DNA of 64,000 bases from Microstegium vimineum (GCA_022036555.1 CM039134.1:6510818-6574817), one strand, 5' to 3'; numbered from the stretch's first letter, positions 45,591 to 57,628 are shown. A program made the numbers and translations. The notes: generated by a model from the letters alone, not told the origin.

Positions 45591-45710
45591 TCATTGCCGA
45601 TGGCCGATGAAGAGTCATTGCCGATTGCCGATGAGGGGTCATTGCTGATTGCCGATGAAGGATGGTTGCCGATTGCCGATGAAGGGTGGTTACCGATTGC
45701 CGATGGGGGA
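45591..45710 (+). repeat. 24-bp tandem repeat in element C LTR (five units)
   Basis: Units start at 45591, 45615, 45639, 45663 and 45687, each built on ATTGCCGATTGCCGATGA or a close variant. The array recurs in the 3' LTR near 56430. The period keeps frames open on both strands, which explains repetitive short open frames there. Confidence 0.88.
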
Positions 45711-46103
45711 TGATTGGTGAAGTTACCAGCACAAGGTCGCTAATCGGAAATGTTGCCGATTGCCGATCAGGAAAGCGTTGCTGATGCCGATGGGCGTAAC
45801 TTAGCGCTTGGTGGCAGCAGAAGGTTACCGGTGGTCAAAAGAAGGAAGGCGCGGATTAAAGGGATCTGCCGATGAAAAGTTTTCATCGAGGAGGAGAATA
45901 AGGAAACTGGTGTTTTGTACCAGTATTATTATAGTAGTTTAAGTTCGACTCTTGCATGAGTCGTTTATTTTCCTTTAAAATAGGTGTGTTTGTTTAGGAA
46001 ATAAATATTGTTATCCGGCTCCTGCGCGAGTCAGTTTCCTTTAAAGTAGGAGTTTGTTTTAGGAAGGATATGTGTCGTGTCTTTGTACAACTCTCTATGC
46101 GGG

Positions 46104-46113
46104 AGTATAAATA
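46104..46113 (+). promoter_or_regulatory. TATA box of element C LTR
   Basis: GTATAAATAT is shared by both LTRs (3' copy near 56940) and precedes the LTR end by about 420 bp. It is the likely core promoter of the element. Confidence 0.65.
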
Positions 46114-46544
46114 TGTGCCCGAGGGCTATGGAATAAAAACAACCAATCCAATTCAAAACAAACCAATTTTATTTTATTCTACTTTTTATCGTAATTTACC
46201 TTTTTACTGCATTAGTTGTAGTTTTCAACGAGTTCTTGAAGCTTTCGACGGGCTGCATCATCCTGATCTCCGTCAAATCCTTGCTAGTTCCGCGTGGGAG
46301 TACCTCTGAGCTTTGGCAATCCGGGCGCATCGCTGTTTGCCTCGTTCAGCTCTGCTCTAGTTATCTTTGATCAATCGGAGCCTTGACGTCTGGGCGCCAT
46401 CGTTGTCGTCTCGTTCAGTTTGTTCTAGTTATCATCCTTGTCGATTGATTGGTCAAATCGACTGGCACGCCTCCGAAATACCGAGCTTTGGATAATAACC
46501 CGAGGTGTTCACAGATCTGACGCTTTTTGTGTCAACACCTCTTT

Positions 46545-46562
46545 TGGCACGCTCGGTGGGAC
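46545..46562 (+). other. Primer binding site of element C
   Basis: TGGCACGCTCGGTGGGAC starts seven bases after the LTR end. Position and TGG start fit a tRNA primer site. The tRNA is not assigned. Confidence 0.6.
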
Positions 46563-46589
46563 ACAATTATACAAATCTACGCATTCGGC

Positions 46590-48576
46590 ATGGGTGATCA
46601 CGTCGATGTCAACCAGAGGAATGTCATTGAAGTCTCTGAGGCCGATCTGAAAGATGATCAGAAGCAGGCCATGGAGCGGGCTATGGAGGAATACAAGCAG
46701 CTGTATCTCAAGTCCTTCAGCCTCAGCAGGAGCGGCGAAGCAATTCAGAAGCAAGATCCGCCGTTGCCACGGTAGGTCACGTACGACGCCAACCCTGGTA
46801 AGCTACAGGAGATGGTTAATACTGCAGTAAATCAAGCATTGATCAACCACTCCAGCGTGCTGTCCAATACAGTCTACAATGCCGTCGCGCAAACATTCAA
46901 AGAAGGACATGCACCGCGATATGTCGGTCCAGCGTATCATCAGCCTGGATTGACATCTACAAGAACCGCATGCTCCAGTCAACTATCAGCCATCGGCAAG
47001 CCATATGCCGATGATCTATAATTCTGGATGGGTCAACCAGCCGCCAGCTCAACAACCTGGCGCGTCGATGTATTACTATGAAGGCCCAACTTACACTCAG
47101 AGCGGACCATCGGTGCAGCAACCGATGAATGTGACAGTTCAGCCAAATCCGCCAAGTATGCAGAACTATCCATCGGTAAGTCAACCGATGCATAGTGCTC
47201 AGATGACTGGTGCTGCGTCCGCGACCACTACGCATCATCTTCAAGAGGCGCGTCAGCCGACTCCACCAGTCGACAACCAGCCAATGAGTCGGCAAGAGCA
47301 GGATGCATATTGGGTCGGTAAGATTGCCGAAGTCATGAAAGAGCAGTTCGGCATCAAACCCAAGGTCAACACGTACTCCTATCGGACTCCGTATCCTCCT
47401 GCATATGACTTGATTCCCCTTCCAAATCGGTACAAGGTGTCCGATTTTACCAAGTTCTCCGGCCAAGACGACACGTCAACAATAGAGCACATCAACCGCT
47501 TCATTATCCAGTGCGGGGAAGCTGCCAGCAGGGAGGAGTTAAGGGTGAGATTGTTCTCTTCATCATTGTCTGGATCGGCATTCACATGGTTCATATCGCT
47601 GCCTCCGAATTCTATCATTACATGGGCCGATCTGGAGAGGCAATTTCACAAGTACTTCTTCGCTGGCATACATGAGAAGAAGCTTACCGATTTGGTCAAA
47701 ATGAGGCAACGTAACGACGAATCGGTAGAAAGCTTTGTGCAAAGGTTACGGGACGTGAAGAACAAGTGCTACAGTCTGGTGTTTGATGATCGGCAACTGG
47801 CAGATCTGGCCTTCCAAGGATTGTTACCGCACATCAAGGACAATTATGCGTCCCAAGAATTTGACAGTCTAAGTCACCTGGTGCAGAGGGTTGCCGATCA
47901 GGATATCAAAGTCTTTGAGCCTAGGAAGACTTGGAACAAGAAGGTGACCTTCATCGGGAAGGAAGAAGACTCTGGATCTGATGAAGAGCTGAATGTCGAT
48001 GCGGCCAAATGGGTCAAGAATAAGAAGCCTGTGTCTTGTCCATTCGGTCAAAAGGAGCCTGAAAGGTTCACCTTCGATATCACCAAGGCCGATAGGATGT
48101 TTGACCTATTGCTGCAAGAGGGGCGAGTCAAGTTGGCGCCCAACCAAGTGATTCCATCGGCCGAAGAGCTCAAGAAGATTAGGTACTGCAAGTGGCATAA
48201 TGCAACCTCACGCAGTACCAATGACTGCAAAGTATTCAAGCAGCAGTTGCAGTCGGAGATCGAGTCTGGGCGCATCAAGTTTGAAAATTCTAAGGTCCAG
48301 GAACCGATGAAGATTGACCAGCACCCGTTCCCAAACAATATGGTGGAAATCAGTGAAAAAACCAGAGTGCTGACATCGGAAGCTGCCAGGAGGAACTCAT
48401 CGGTAGACCCTAGCTACCAAGTGCCTGAGCACGATGCAAGGAGGTTTGCCGATGACAGAAAGGGTAAGAAGGTTACCGATGAGGGTAACAGCGCCAACAG
48501 GGCTCCTAGGGTTGTGATCACACACAAACAGCCAAGGCGGAATCATCGGCAACCACGTGAAGAAGTGCCGATGTAA
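46590..48576 (+). pseudogene. Element C Gag, broken near the front
   Basis: ATG 46590 opens MGDHVDVNQRNVIEVSEADL but meets a stop at 46773. After a frame change the main frame runs 47005-48576. It has a Pro/Gln-rich front and then a classic gag core (FTKFSGQDDTSTIEHINRF, FTWFISLPPNSIITWADL and the QRLRDVKNKCYSLVF region). A Cys/His segment (CKWHNATSRSTNDC, near 48185) follows. Gag forms the particle that packs the element RNA. The core is intact, so an N-truncated product is conceivable, but the normal start is cut off. Confidence 0.83.
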
Positions 48577-48766
48577 GCGGTGGGGAGCAGCACCAACCTA
48601 TCTGGAAGACCAAGCTTCCTCCATGGTGCCCTAAGGGTTTGACTAAGACCCAGAAGAGGAGGATTCAGCGCCAGCGTCGCGACGACCTGTATGACGGTGC
48701 AGAACCCTCAGGAGAGGAGCAATGGAGGCCGAAGCGTAAGGACAGGGCCCATCGGCAGATATAAAC

Positions 48767-49240
48767 ATGGTTGTCATGTTGCCGATGGAGTTCATGGCAT
48801 CCGTCAGCGATGATGAAGAGGCTGCCGATATGGCACAATTGGTGCTGGATCCAATGACGGCCATCTTTGAAAGGTCTGTCGATGATGAGAGGCAGCACTT
48901 AAGGGCTCTGTTTGTTAAGGGCAAAGTGGATGGTCAGCCGATGACCAAGATGCTGGTGGATGGTGGCGCGTCGATCAATATAATGCCCTATGTCGTGTTC
49001 AGAAAGCTTGGCAAAGGTGACCGGGACTTAGTCGAGACCGACATGAAGCTCAAGGATTTCGAAGGCAATGTGTCAACCGCCATGGGAGCCGTGTGTGTTG
49101 ATTTAACCATCAGCAGTAAGACTTTGCCGACAACGTTCTTTGTAATCAACGGCAAAGGTACTTACAACTTGCTCCTCGGAAGGGATTGGATCCACGCCAA
49201 TTGTTGTGTCCCTTCTACTATGCATCAGAGTCTGGTATAA
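48767..49240 (+). pseudogene. Element C protease
   Basis: The frame contains MLVDGGASINIMPYVVFRKL (active-site loop Asp-Gly-Gly, near 48950) and NLLLGRDWIHA, the usual pair of motifs of a gypsy protease. It closes at 49240 with remnants of the linker beyond. It cleaves the polyprotein in an active element. The domain looks whole, but the frame no longer joins the reverse transcriptase. Confidence 0.8.
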
Positions 49241-49469
49241 TGGATCGGGGACAGAATTGAGGTCGTCCGCGGTGAAGCCCCATCTACTGTTGCATCGGCA
49301 GAATTGGAAACTTATGAGCAGACCAGGTGTATGTCTGGCGAAGCCTGGGATAAAGAGTTCCTCAAAATCGCCGATTACCGCATCAAGCCGATCCAAGCAG
49401 TCGGTCTTGAGGAGGAGTCTTAATGGATCAGTTCGCCGATGACGGAAAATTAAGGCAAGGCTTGATTAA

Positions 49470-52256
49470 CTTCGTGTTTGTATTGATTTCAGGAACCTTA
49501 ATAAGGCCACGCCGATGGATGGCTACCCGATGCCCGTTGTCGATTTGCTGATCGATGCTGCCGCTGGACATCAAGTTATTAGTTTCATGGATGATAATGC
49601 TGGGTATAATCAAATATTCATGGCTGAAGAAGACATATCCAAGACTCCTTTCCGATGTCCAGGTCACGTTGGCTTGTTTGAGTGGGTAGTCATGACTTTT
49701 GGTTTGAAAAATGCCGGTGCTACTTATCAGAGAGCAATGAATTTTATCTTTCATAAGTATATTGGTACAATAGTTGAAATCTACATTGATGACGTGGTGG
49801 TTAAGTCTGGAGACTTCAGAAAGCATCTTGCCAATTTGCGGAAAATATTGGAGTGCACCAGGGAGCATGGGTTAAAGATGAATCCTAACAAGTGTGCATT
49901 GAGAGGCATTGAAATCGGCAGAAAGTCTATTGATGCAATTAACAAGGTGGTTGCTCCTACCAACAAGACTGAGTTGCGGTCTCTGATCGGCAAGATTAAT
50001 TTCATTAGAAGATTTATTTTCAATCTGTCTGGTAAGATTAAATCTTTTAGTCATCTGTTAAAGTTGAAAGCCGATCAAGAGTTTATATGGAAAGAAGAGC
50101 AGCAGTCAGCCTTAGAGGAGATTAAGAAATACTTGGTGAATCCTCCAGTCTTGGTTCCACCTCAACACGGGAAGCCTTTCAGGTTATATTTGTCTTCCGA
50201 TGACGGTGTTATCGGATCAGCCTTAATTCAAGAGTTTGAAGGGAAGGAACGTGTAATATATTACCTGAGCAGAAGATTGGTGGATGCTGAAACCAGATAT
50301 TCGGCCATAGAAAGATTGTGCTTAGGCTTATATTTCTCTTGCATTAAATTAAGACATTATTTACTGTCGGCTGAATGCACTGTTGTCTGCAAAGATGATG
50401 TGATCAAGTATATGCTGTCAATGTCGATTTTGAGTGGACGAATTGGTAAGTGGATTTTGGCGTTGTCAGAGTTTGACCTAAGGTATGAATCGGCTAAGGT
50501 TGTTAAGGGTCAGGTGATGGCCGATTTTGTTACTCAGCACTGCAATATGGTGAGCTTTGTTGAGATTGCTCCTTGGGCTCTATTCTTTGATGGATCTACA
50601 TGCAAGGATGGAGCAGGTATCGGTATTCTCTTGATTTCACCCCGAGAACAGAGGTATGAGATTTCGTTGCCGATTGTTGCTACTTCAACAAACAATCAGG
50701 CTGAATACCAGACTTTACTTAAGGGGTTGGAGTTACTCAGGGAAGTGCGTGCCGATGCTGTTGAAATCTTCGGCGATTCTATGTTGGTGATTAACCAATT
50801 GATCGGGACGTATGAGTGCCGAAGTGAAGTTTTGATTGCTGTTCATGAGCGGTGTTTACAGTTGTTAAAGGAGTTCAAAGAATACCGCCTTGAGCACATT
50901 CTAAGGTTGCATAATGAAGAGGCCAATCGGTTAGCACAGAATGTCTCAGGATATCAACCGATTCAAGAAATTGCGACATCGGTAACAGTTGCCGATGACT
51001 GGAAAAAGGAGATTGCCGATTACTTGAGAGATCCATCCAGGAAAGTTGAAAGGCGTCTAAGGTTCCAAGCTACTAAGTATGTACTCCTCGATAATGAGTT
51101 GTATTATCGGACGATTGATGGAGTCTTGCTTAGATGTCTCGGCAAAGAGGAATCGAAAGAGTTGATGGGTGAGATCCATGAAGGTGTATGTGGAGCGCAT
51201 CAATCGGCATTCAAGATGAAGTGGATGATTAGGCGGAATGGATATTATTGGCCGACAATCCTTGAAGATTGCTTCAATTATTTCAAAGGATGTCAGGACT
51301 GTCAGAAGTTTGGTAATGTGCAAAGGGCACCTGCATCGGCAATGAATCCTATAATCAAGCCTTGGCCGTTCAGAGGATGGGCTATTGATCTCATCGGCCA
51401 AATTTATCCGCCGTCGAGAAAGGAGCACAAGTTCATACTTGTTGCTACCGATTACTTCACCAAATGGTTTGAGGCAATCCCTTTGAAGAAGGCAACATCG
51501 GCAAACATGGTGGATTTCGTTAAGGAGCACATTGTTTACCGATTTGGTATTCCTCAGACTATTACTACCGATCAAGGGACTATGTTCACATCGGGAGAGT
51601 TTGATGACTTCGCTGCTAGCATGGGTTTCAAGGTGTTAAATTCTTCTCCTTATTATGCTCAAGCTAATGGTCAAGCTAAAGCGACTAATAAGGGTGTCAT
51701 TAAGCTTATAAAACGCAAGATTGAGTAAAACCTTAGAAGGTGGCATGTGGTATTAAACGAAGCTTTGTGGTCATATCGGATGACTTGTCATGGTGCAACC
51801 AAGGTCTCGCCGTATCAGTTGGTTTATGGACACGATGTTGTCCTACCTTGGAAAATCAAAACTGGTTCTAGGCGATTATCTTTTCAGGATCAATTGACGA
51901 CCGATGATTATATTACTCTGATGAAAGATGAGTTAGAAGATTTGACAGGTCATCGGTTGAGGGCATTAATTAGTATTGAAGAGAATAAGAAGAGGGTTGC
52001 CAGATGGTATGACAAGAAAGTAAAGGTAAAAGAGTTTGTCGATGACGATCTGGTTTGGAAGTTGATTTTACCGATTGGGACTAAGAGCTCTAAATTTGGA
52101 AAGTGGTCCCCTAATTGGGAGAGTCCTTATCGAATAAAACAGTCTGCTCCTGGTAATACGTACATTTTGGAAACTCTCGAAGGAGTAGCGTTTTCTAGAG
52201 CGATCAACGGCAAATACTTAAAAAGGTATTACCCTAGCATATGGGTAGATGCATAG
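49470..52256 (+). pseudogene. Element C Pol: reverse transcriptase, RNase H and integrase
   Basis: One frame begins with VCIDFRNLNKATPMDGYP; the fingers part before it is missing, so an internal deletion lies just upstream of about 49470. YIDD is intact at 49782-49793. RNase H parts include LFFDGSTCKDGAGIGILLIS and NNQAEYQTLLKGLELL. Integrase has the zinc-binding part (HEGVCGAHQSA and CQDCQKFG) and the Asp residues in AIDLIG and TTDQGT. The expected catalytic Glu is Lys (AAA at 51678-51680). A nonsense codon TAA at 51726-51728 cuts the C-terminal part, which is otherwise open to 52256. Confidence 0.88.
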
Positions 52257-52374
52257 TGCTCAGTCGAATGCCGATGAAAGAAAAATTATAAAAACATCGG
52301 TAAAAACAAACTGGTATTATATTACAAGTCGAGATCAAGTATCAGGTTATATCCTTGCCGATACAACAGACAAA
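52257..52374. other. 118-bp gap between convergent genes of element C
   Basis: Only 118 bases separate the pol stop (52256) from the antisense stop (52375). Transcripts from both strands probably overlap here, because poly(A) sites usually lie beyond the stop codons. Confidence 0.55.
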
Positions 52375-55300
52375 TTACAGTAAGGAGTGGATAATTGATA
52401 TCACACGCAGGCGAATTTGCTCTATTTCGTCCATCTCCTTGGTGTCGGCGTCGGCAGAACTCTCGACCGGCTTGATCTTCTTCTTCCACAGTATAGCTTG
52501 TCGCGCGTTCTGGTCCCTTTCTTGCCGCAGGACCTTGATGGAGTCGGACAGTTGGGTTTTCTGCTGGTTGGCTGCAGTCAGATCTCCCTCAACCTTCTGT
52601 AACTCTGCCAGTAGCTTCTCCTTTTTTGCCGACAGTCGGGAGATTTCTTGATCAAGGTTGCCGATGGAGACTTTTGCTTGACCGATGCCTTTGTGCTTCT
52701 CATCGGCAATGTGTTTGAATTTGAGCTTCTCTTCCTCGCTCTTGGCTTGAGCGGCCCTATCGGCAATGCGACGGGTAAGCCTTTGGTACTGGATCTGCTT
52801 GATGTCGAGGAAGGTTGCCTGGAGAAGGACTTCTGCTGCGTCGGCGGAAAGATGGCTTTGGATGTCCTTGAATACAATCCTTGCTGCCGATGAATCCTGG
52901 ATGAGTTGAGACGTGTCTTGTAGCAGCAAGGAGAGCAGTCCTTCAAGTTTGGACTTGATTTCTGCCGATAAAGCTGGGACAGAGCTTTCCTCTTCCTCGT
53001 CGTCAGGGACGTCGACTGCAAAGGAGAACAGACTGTCTGCTTGAATGCGGCCTTGGCGTTCATCTTCGTCCTGAGGGTTTAGGCTGTAGGAGAAGAGGCT
53101 GTCTGGAGAGTCCTGAGCCTGAAAACAGAGAAGTTAAAATATGTCGATTGTAAAATTATACTATGAGCTTTAAGGTAATCGACTTACCGTCTTGAAGCGG
53201 ATCTCCTGCCTGGGGCTTGGCATACTGGATGGTCCAGCTTCATCCTGAACATCGGCAGCAGATGCCGATGACTGGGCCCTTGTTGGAGAGGCAGCCGACG
53301 CCGCTGGTGTTGGTATAGTTGTTGCCGGCGTCGCCTCCGATGTGGTGGCAGTTTCTTGTGGTGGCAGTTCCACTCTGTCATCGGGGACGTGGGTCGACGG
53401 TGCCGATGCCGACGTCGCTGTTGCTGCGGAAGGTTGGGTTGTTTCTTCGCCGGGTAGTTTGGCCGACTGTGCCGATGACGATGCCTCCGCTATCGTGGCG
53501 GGTGGAGTTATCTCTTGAACCGGGACGTCGTCCATCGGTTGATCAGGTACACTCACCGATGGAGGTTCTGCCGATGACCCGCCGGTGGTTGGCGCAACTG
53601 AAGCCGATGGAGGCTCTGCCAATGACCCGCCGGCAGGTGGTGCGACTGGAACCAGAGGTAGTCCTGCTGTTGGTGCATCGGCAGTTGATGGCGCGGTTAG
53701 AGCCGATGGCGAAGGAGAAGCTAGCCTCAGACGCCTCTTCTTCGTCGGCACAGCAGCAGGGGAGCCGACCCGCTTTGACGAGGACCGGGGGGCATCGGCA
53801 GCCAGGCTGGAAGGTGTTTGCCTGCTGGAAGCAGATGCCGATGACCATAGTGCCTGAAAATACAAAGCAAGTTATACAAGATAAATGTTACCGATAAAAC
53901 AGTATGTAATCGGTACGGGTAAAAGCGAGTTTACTGCATAAACCCGTGTCAGGGCAACAACAACGGCTGATGTAGCCTGGGCTTTTGTGGGTGTCGGCGT
54001 AGGTACCTGTTGAGGCGTGAAGGTGGCCAACGTCGGAGCTTTGTTGCCGATGATCGATATGGGGCCCATTATCCGAAGATTAAAGGGCCTATCACTGTTA
54101 CTCGTTGTGGGGACTGGATCATCGGCCTGTCAGGCGCAAAGGAGTTAGGTGTTGATACCGATGAGAAAAATAAAGTAATAAAGGTACATCAGAGCAGACT
54201 TACTGCGTCATCGGGATGATGTAATCGGCGTCAATCAAGTGCCGATAATAATACGAAGACTTGGCGAGCAGCTGGCACTTCCACTCTTACCACCAAGACT
54301 TGAACTCGTTGGTGATGAAGGAGGTTGGCGATCAGGAAGACAAGTCAAGGTCTGACAGATCGGCATCGGCAGGAAGGCTGATGACTTTATTCCAGTCCAG
54401 ATTACTGGAGATTGCCTGCCTGGGTCTTACTACCTTAGAGTAGCAGAGTTTGATCGGCAGTTGGTCAAATACCAGTTGTCTCGCTGCCGCCGATGGATAG
54501 TAGAACTCGTAGGATGGTGGGGTATTCTTCCCAGATCCAAAGATATTTACTGGAATAGCTTGGGGAGTAATGCTGGCCCTCATGATTGCTTGGTTCTCTC
54601 GGGCAGGCTCACATCGGTCAAGTTGAATAGCAGCGGGAACTGGTTGTGTTCATCAAGATATGGCCACCAGGTCCGTTCTGAGGAGGGGAGTCCGTTGTAG
54701 AACTTCTGGAAATAATAGCCGAAGTGCTCTGCATCGGCATCGGTACCTGGCAGCACTATGATAGCTTCTCCAAAGTTAAGCGGAGGGCGAGTTGCCGATT
54801 CATCATCCCCGTATCGGTAATCTTCCGAAATGTCCCTCAGGAATTGTTGGGCAAATAAATCAAACTGGAGGGCCTTGTGCATGTGTGCGTTCAGCCATAG
54901 ATTGACAAACCACCAGGGGCCTCCGAGATTGCCGATGGGCTCTCCTAGCAGTAGCTTATGGGACACTTGATGCAGCAATCCGTAAACTGATCCAAGAAGA
55001 TACCTGCCTAAAGGGAGCCTCGTTCCATCGGCAAATAGTTCAGTCGCTGGGAGGTGCATGGTGGTCGGACCGATGGTTTTGCCGCAGAAGATGAATTTTT
55101 CCAACCACATGTTTAAGAAGATGGCATGCTCCCGTTGAGTGACCGATCCAGTTTTCTGGTTCTCTTTGATATAGCCCGTCCAACCGTCGATATTCCGAGT
55201 GTTCACCTTGTACTCGGATTTTCTGTTGAAAAGGCTAAACGTATCGGCAGAGGTAATGTCCAAGCCGGTCAGCATATAGACATCGACAAGGGTTGGGGTA

Positions 55301-55803
55301 GCTGGTCCGTGCCTGAAGAGGAAAGCGTTCATCCTGTCGGACCAGAAGTATGAGGCTGCCATCATCAAGTTTTCGTTCTTCTCCATATCGGCAATTGAGA
55401 GCCTAACACACTGATCCAAGTTACGCTCCTGCCAGTACACTTGCTGTGATCTAACTACTCTCAAGTACCAGTTCTTCCATCCCTTAGTAGGCTTGGGCCA
55501 TGAGCGGAATGTGTCCTTCCACAGTCCTAGATCAAAACGCTCAGATCTGAACGGTACCCGGTTGGTTTCGGCATTGATGATGAAGGTGGGGTTTGGATTG
55601 CCCATTGGGCCTAGGCAGTTGAGGTTGGAACCGGCGAGTGGAATCACTACCTTATTGTACAGTTCCTAGGGTTCAAAGAAGAAGGGACGAATCAAAGAAA
55701 GAATGGGGATAAATCCAGGTTTTTGCGAGGAACAGAACCATACAGAGGGATCGGATTAGGCGGGGATGAGTCTTACCTTTGGGATGTCGACTTGGATCGC
55801 CAT
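52375..55803 (-). pseudogene. Element C antisense gene: plant mobile domain plus coiled coil
   Basis: Exon 1 (55777-55803) encodes MAIQVDIPK. The donor GTAAGA and acceptor CCTAG give exon 2 from 55665 in phase (ELYNKVVIPLAG). Exon 2 carries a plant mobile domain (aminotransferase-like, PMD family): LFRHGPATPTLVDVYMLTGL, NMWLEKFIFCG and GGPWWFVNLWLNAHMH. A frame change near 54590 and a stop near 54332 damage it. Later parts are a Ser/Pro/Ala-rich stretch (53170-53865) and a long coiled coil (52375-53063 region). PMD proteins occur both in transposons and as plant silencing or development genes (the MAIN family). Role in the element is unknown. Confidence 0.75.
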
Positions 55804-55962
55804 TGGAGTCAGAGGGATGCTTGCAGTTCGTCCTTAGATTACGAAGGAGTACTGTTGCTCGAACTTGTGTTCTTCAGAGCGGCTGGAGGTTGAAGACGAA
55901 GGCAGGAAGGTGAAAGTAAAAATTGGCTCGGGTAAAAAAAAGGCGGTGTGGATCCCGGTAAC

Positions 55963-55971
55963 TTTTATAAG
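55963..55971 (-). promoter_or_regulatory. TATA box for element C antisense gene
   Basis: The minus strand reads CTTATAAAAG about 165 bp upstream of the ATG at 55803, inside the element and before the 3' LTR. The antisense gene therefore seems to have its own promoter. Confidence 0.65.
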
Positions 55972-56200
55972 CCTGCTCAGGGGCATTTTGGGGTTCTGTT
56001 TCACACTGTGCAGGCATGTGGAGAGGCCCGCGGTAGATACGCGCGGTGATCGAGGTGGTCTGTAACTGTTTGTGCTACAATCGAGGGATTTTATTATTAA
56101 ATTGCAGTTCCACACACGGGGATCGAGGAAACCGTACATCTATCTCGGAGGTAACGGCTACAGTAGAGAGAATTTCGGCACGTAAAGTATTATACGCTCC

Positions 56201-56216
56201 AAAACTGGGGGGCATG
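56201..56216 (+). other. Polypurine tract of element C
   Basis: AAAACTGGGGGGCATG directly precedes the 3' LTR, the expected place for plus-strand priming. Confidence 0.65.
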
Positions 56217-57372
56217 TGTTGACACCGTTTTTCGACACGTGTCAAATAGGCTGAGGCTTGACTGGTCAGTGGCCGTTCTTCATCGGCATCGGGAAAATTT
56301 TGAGCCGATATTGCCGATAGGAGAGTGCTGCGGGAAGACCAAGTGCGTTGCCGATGGAGGCTGGATGATCTTTGCCGACAAAGGTTAATTGGTGAAGTCT
56401 TGCTGAGGCTGATTGCCAATGAAGGTCATTGCCGATGGCCGATGAAGAGTCATTGCCGATTGCCGATGAGGGGTCATTGCTGATTGCCGATGAAGGATGA
56501 TTGCCGATTGCCGATGAAGGGTGGTTACCGATTGCCGATGGGGGATGATTGGTGAAGTTACCAGCACAAGGTCGCTAATCGGAAATGTTGCCGATTGCCG
56601 ATCAGGAAAGCGTTGCTGATGCCGATGGGCGTAACTTAGCGCTTGGTGGCAGCAGAAGGTTACCAGTGGTCAAAAGAAGGAAAGCGCGGATTAAAGGGAT
56701 CTGCCGATGGAAAGTTTTCATCGAGGAGGAGAATAAGGAAACTGGTGTTTTGTACCAGTATTATTATAGTAGTTTAAGTCCGACTCTTGTATGAGTCGTT
56801 TATTTTCCTTTAAAATAGGTGTGTTTGTTTAGGAAATAAATATTGTTATCCGGCTCCTGCGCGAGTCAGTTTCCTTTAAAGTAGGAGTTTGTTTTAGGAA
56901 GGATATGTGTCGTGTCTTTGTACAACTCTCTATGCGGGAGTATAAATATGTGCCCGAGGGCTATGGAATAAAAACAACCAATCCAATTCAAAACAAACCA
57001 ATTTTATCTTATTCTACTTTTTATCGCAATTTACCCTTTTACTGCATTAGTTGTAGTTTTCAACGAGTTCTTCAAGCTTTCGACAGGCTGCATCATCTTG
57101 ATCTCCGTCAAATCCTTGCTAGTTCCGCGTGGGAGTACCTCTGAGCTTTGGCAATCCGGGCGCATCACTGTTTGCCTCGTTCAGCTCTGCTCTAGTTATC
57201 TTTGATCAATCTGAGTCTTGACGTCCGGGCGCATCGCTGTCGTCTCGTTCAGTTTGTTCTAGTTATCATCCTTATCGATTGATTGGTCAAATCGACTGGC
57301 ACGCCTCCGGAATACCGAGCTTTGGGTAATAGCCCGAGGTGTTCACAGATCTGACGTTTTTTTGTGTCAACA
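56217..57372 (+). repeat. Element C 3' LTR
   Basis: 1156 bp, matching the 5' LTR with scattered substitutions and small indels, ending GTGTCAACA before the GGTTT duplication. Confidence 0.94.
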
Positions 57373-57377
57373 GGTTT
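57373..57377. other. Target site duplication of element C, right copy
   Basis: GGTTT, matching 45376-45380. Confidence 0.92.
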
Positions 57378-57628
57378 AAGTGCTTTAATCTGCTATTATC
57401 TTTGTATTAGAAAGTGAATATGGTGCGGTTGTCTTTATTTTTTTGTGACAATTCCCTTCATGGGAAATTTTGATAACATTTGGCAACTCGATGTGTTCTG
57501 ACATGTGGGTCCTTGTTCCTTGGGCCACATGCCCACATCAGAGTCAGAAAATGAAGCTGTAATCCTCAGTTTGCTTCACTGTAAAAGTTATATAGTCTTA
57601 TTAACATCTTTTGTTTTCTGCCTTTCAG

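Larger units (their letters stand above)
45381..46537 (+). repeat. Element C 5' LTR
   Basis: It runs from TGTTGACACC to GTGTCAACA and matches 56217-57372. It contains five 24-bp repeats, a TATA box at 46104-46113 and paired ends. Confidence 0.94.
45381..57372 (+). mobile_element. Element C: 12-kb Tat-type Ty3/gypsy retrotransposon in RDR intron 15
   Basis: The LTRs are 1157 and 1156 bp with ends TGTTGACAC and GTGTCAACA, flanked by GGTTT. The element holds a primer site, gag, protease, reverse transcriptase, RNase H and integrase on the plus strand, then a convergent minus-strand gene with a plant mobile domain. The LTRs differ at roughly 25-30 positions by eye, so the insertion is older than the copia and probably younger than B. 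It sits in the gene's orientation inside an intron. Gag has frame breaks, the front of reverse transcriptase is missing and integrase lost its Glu. GCCGAT words are very frequent throughout. Confidence 0.94.

Noticed and set aside
45430..45732. His-Arg-Gln-Ser repeat protein on the minus strand of element C LTR (also near 56385)
   Set aside because: It is the 24-bp LTR repeat read in one frame. It has no independent support as a gene.
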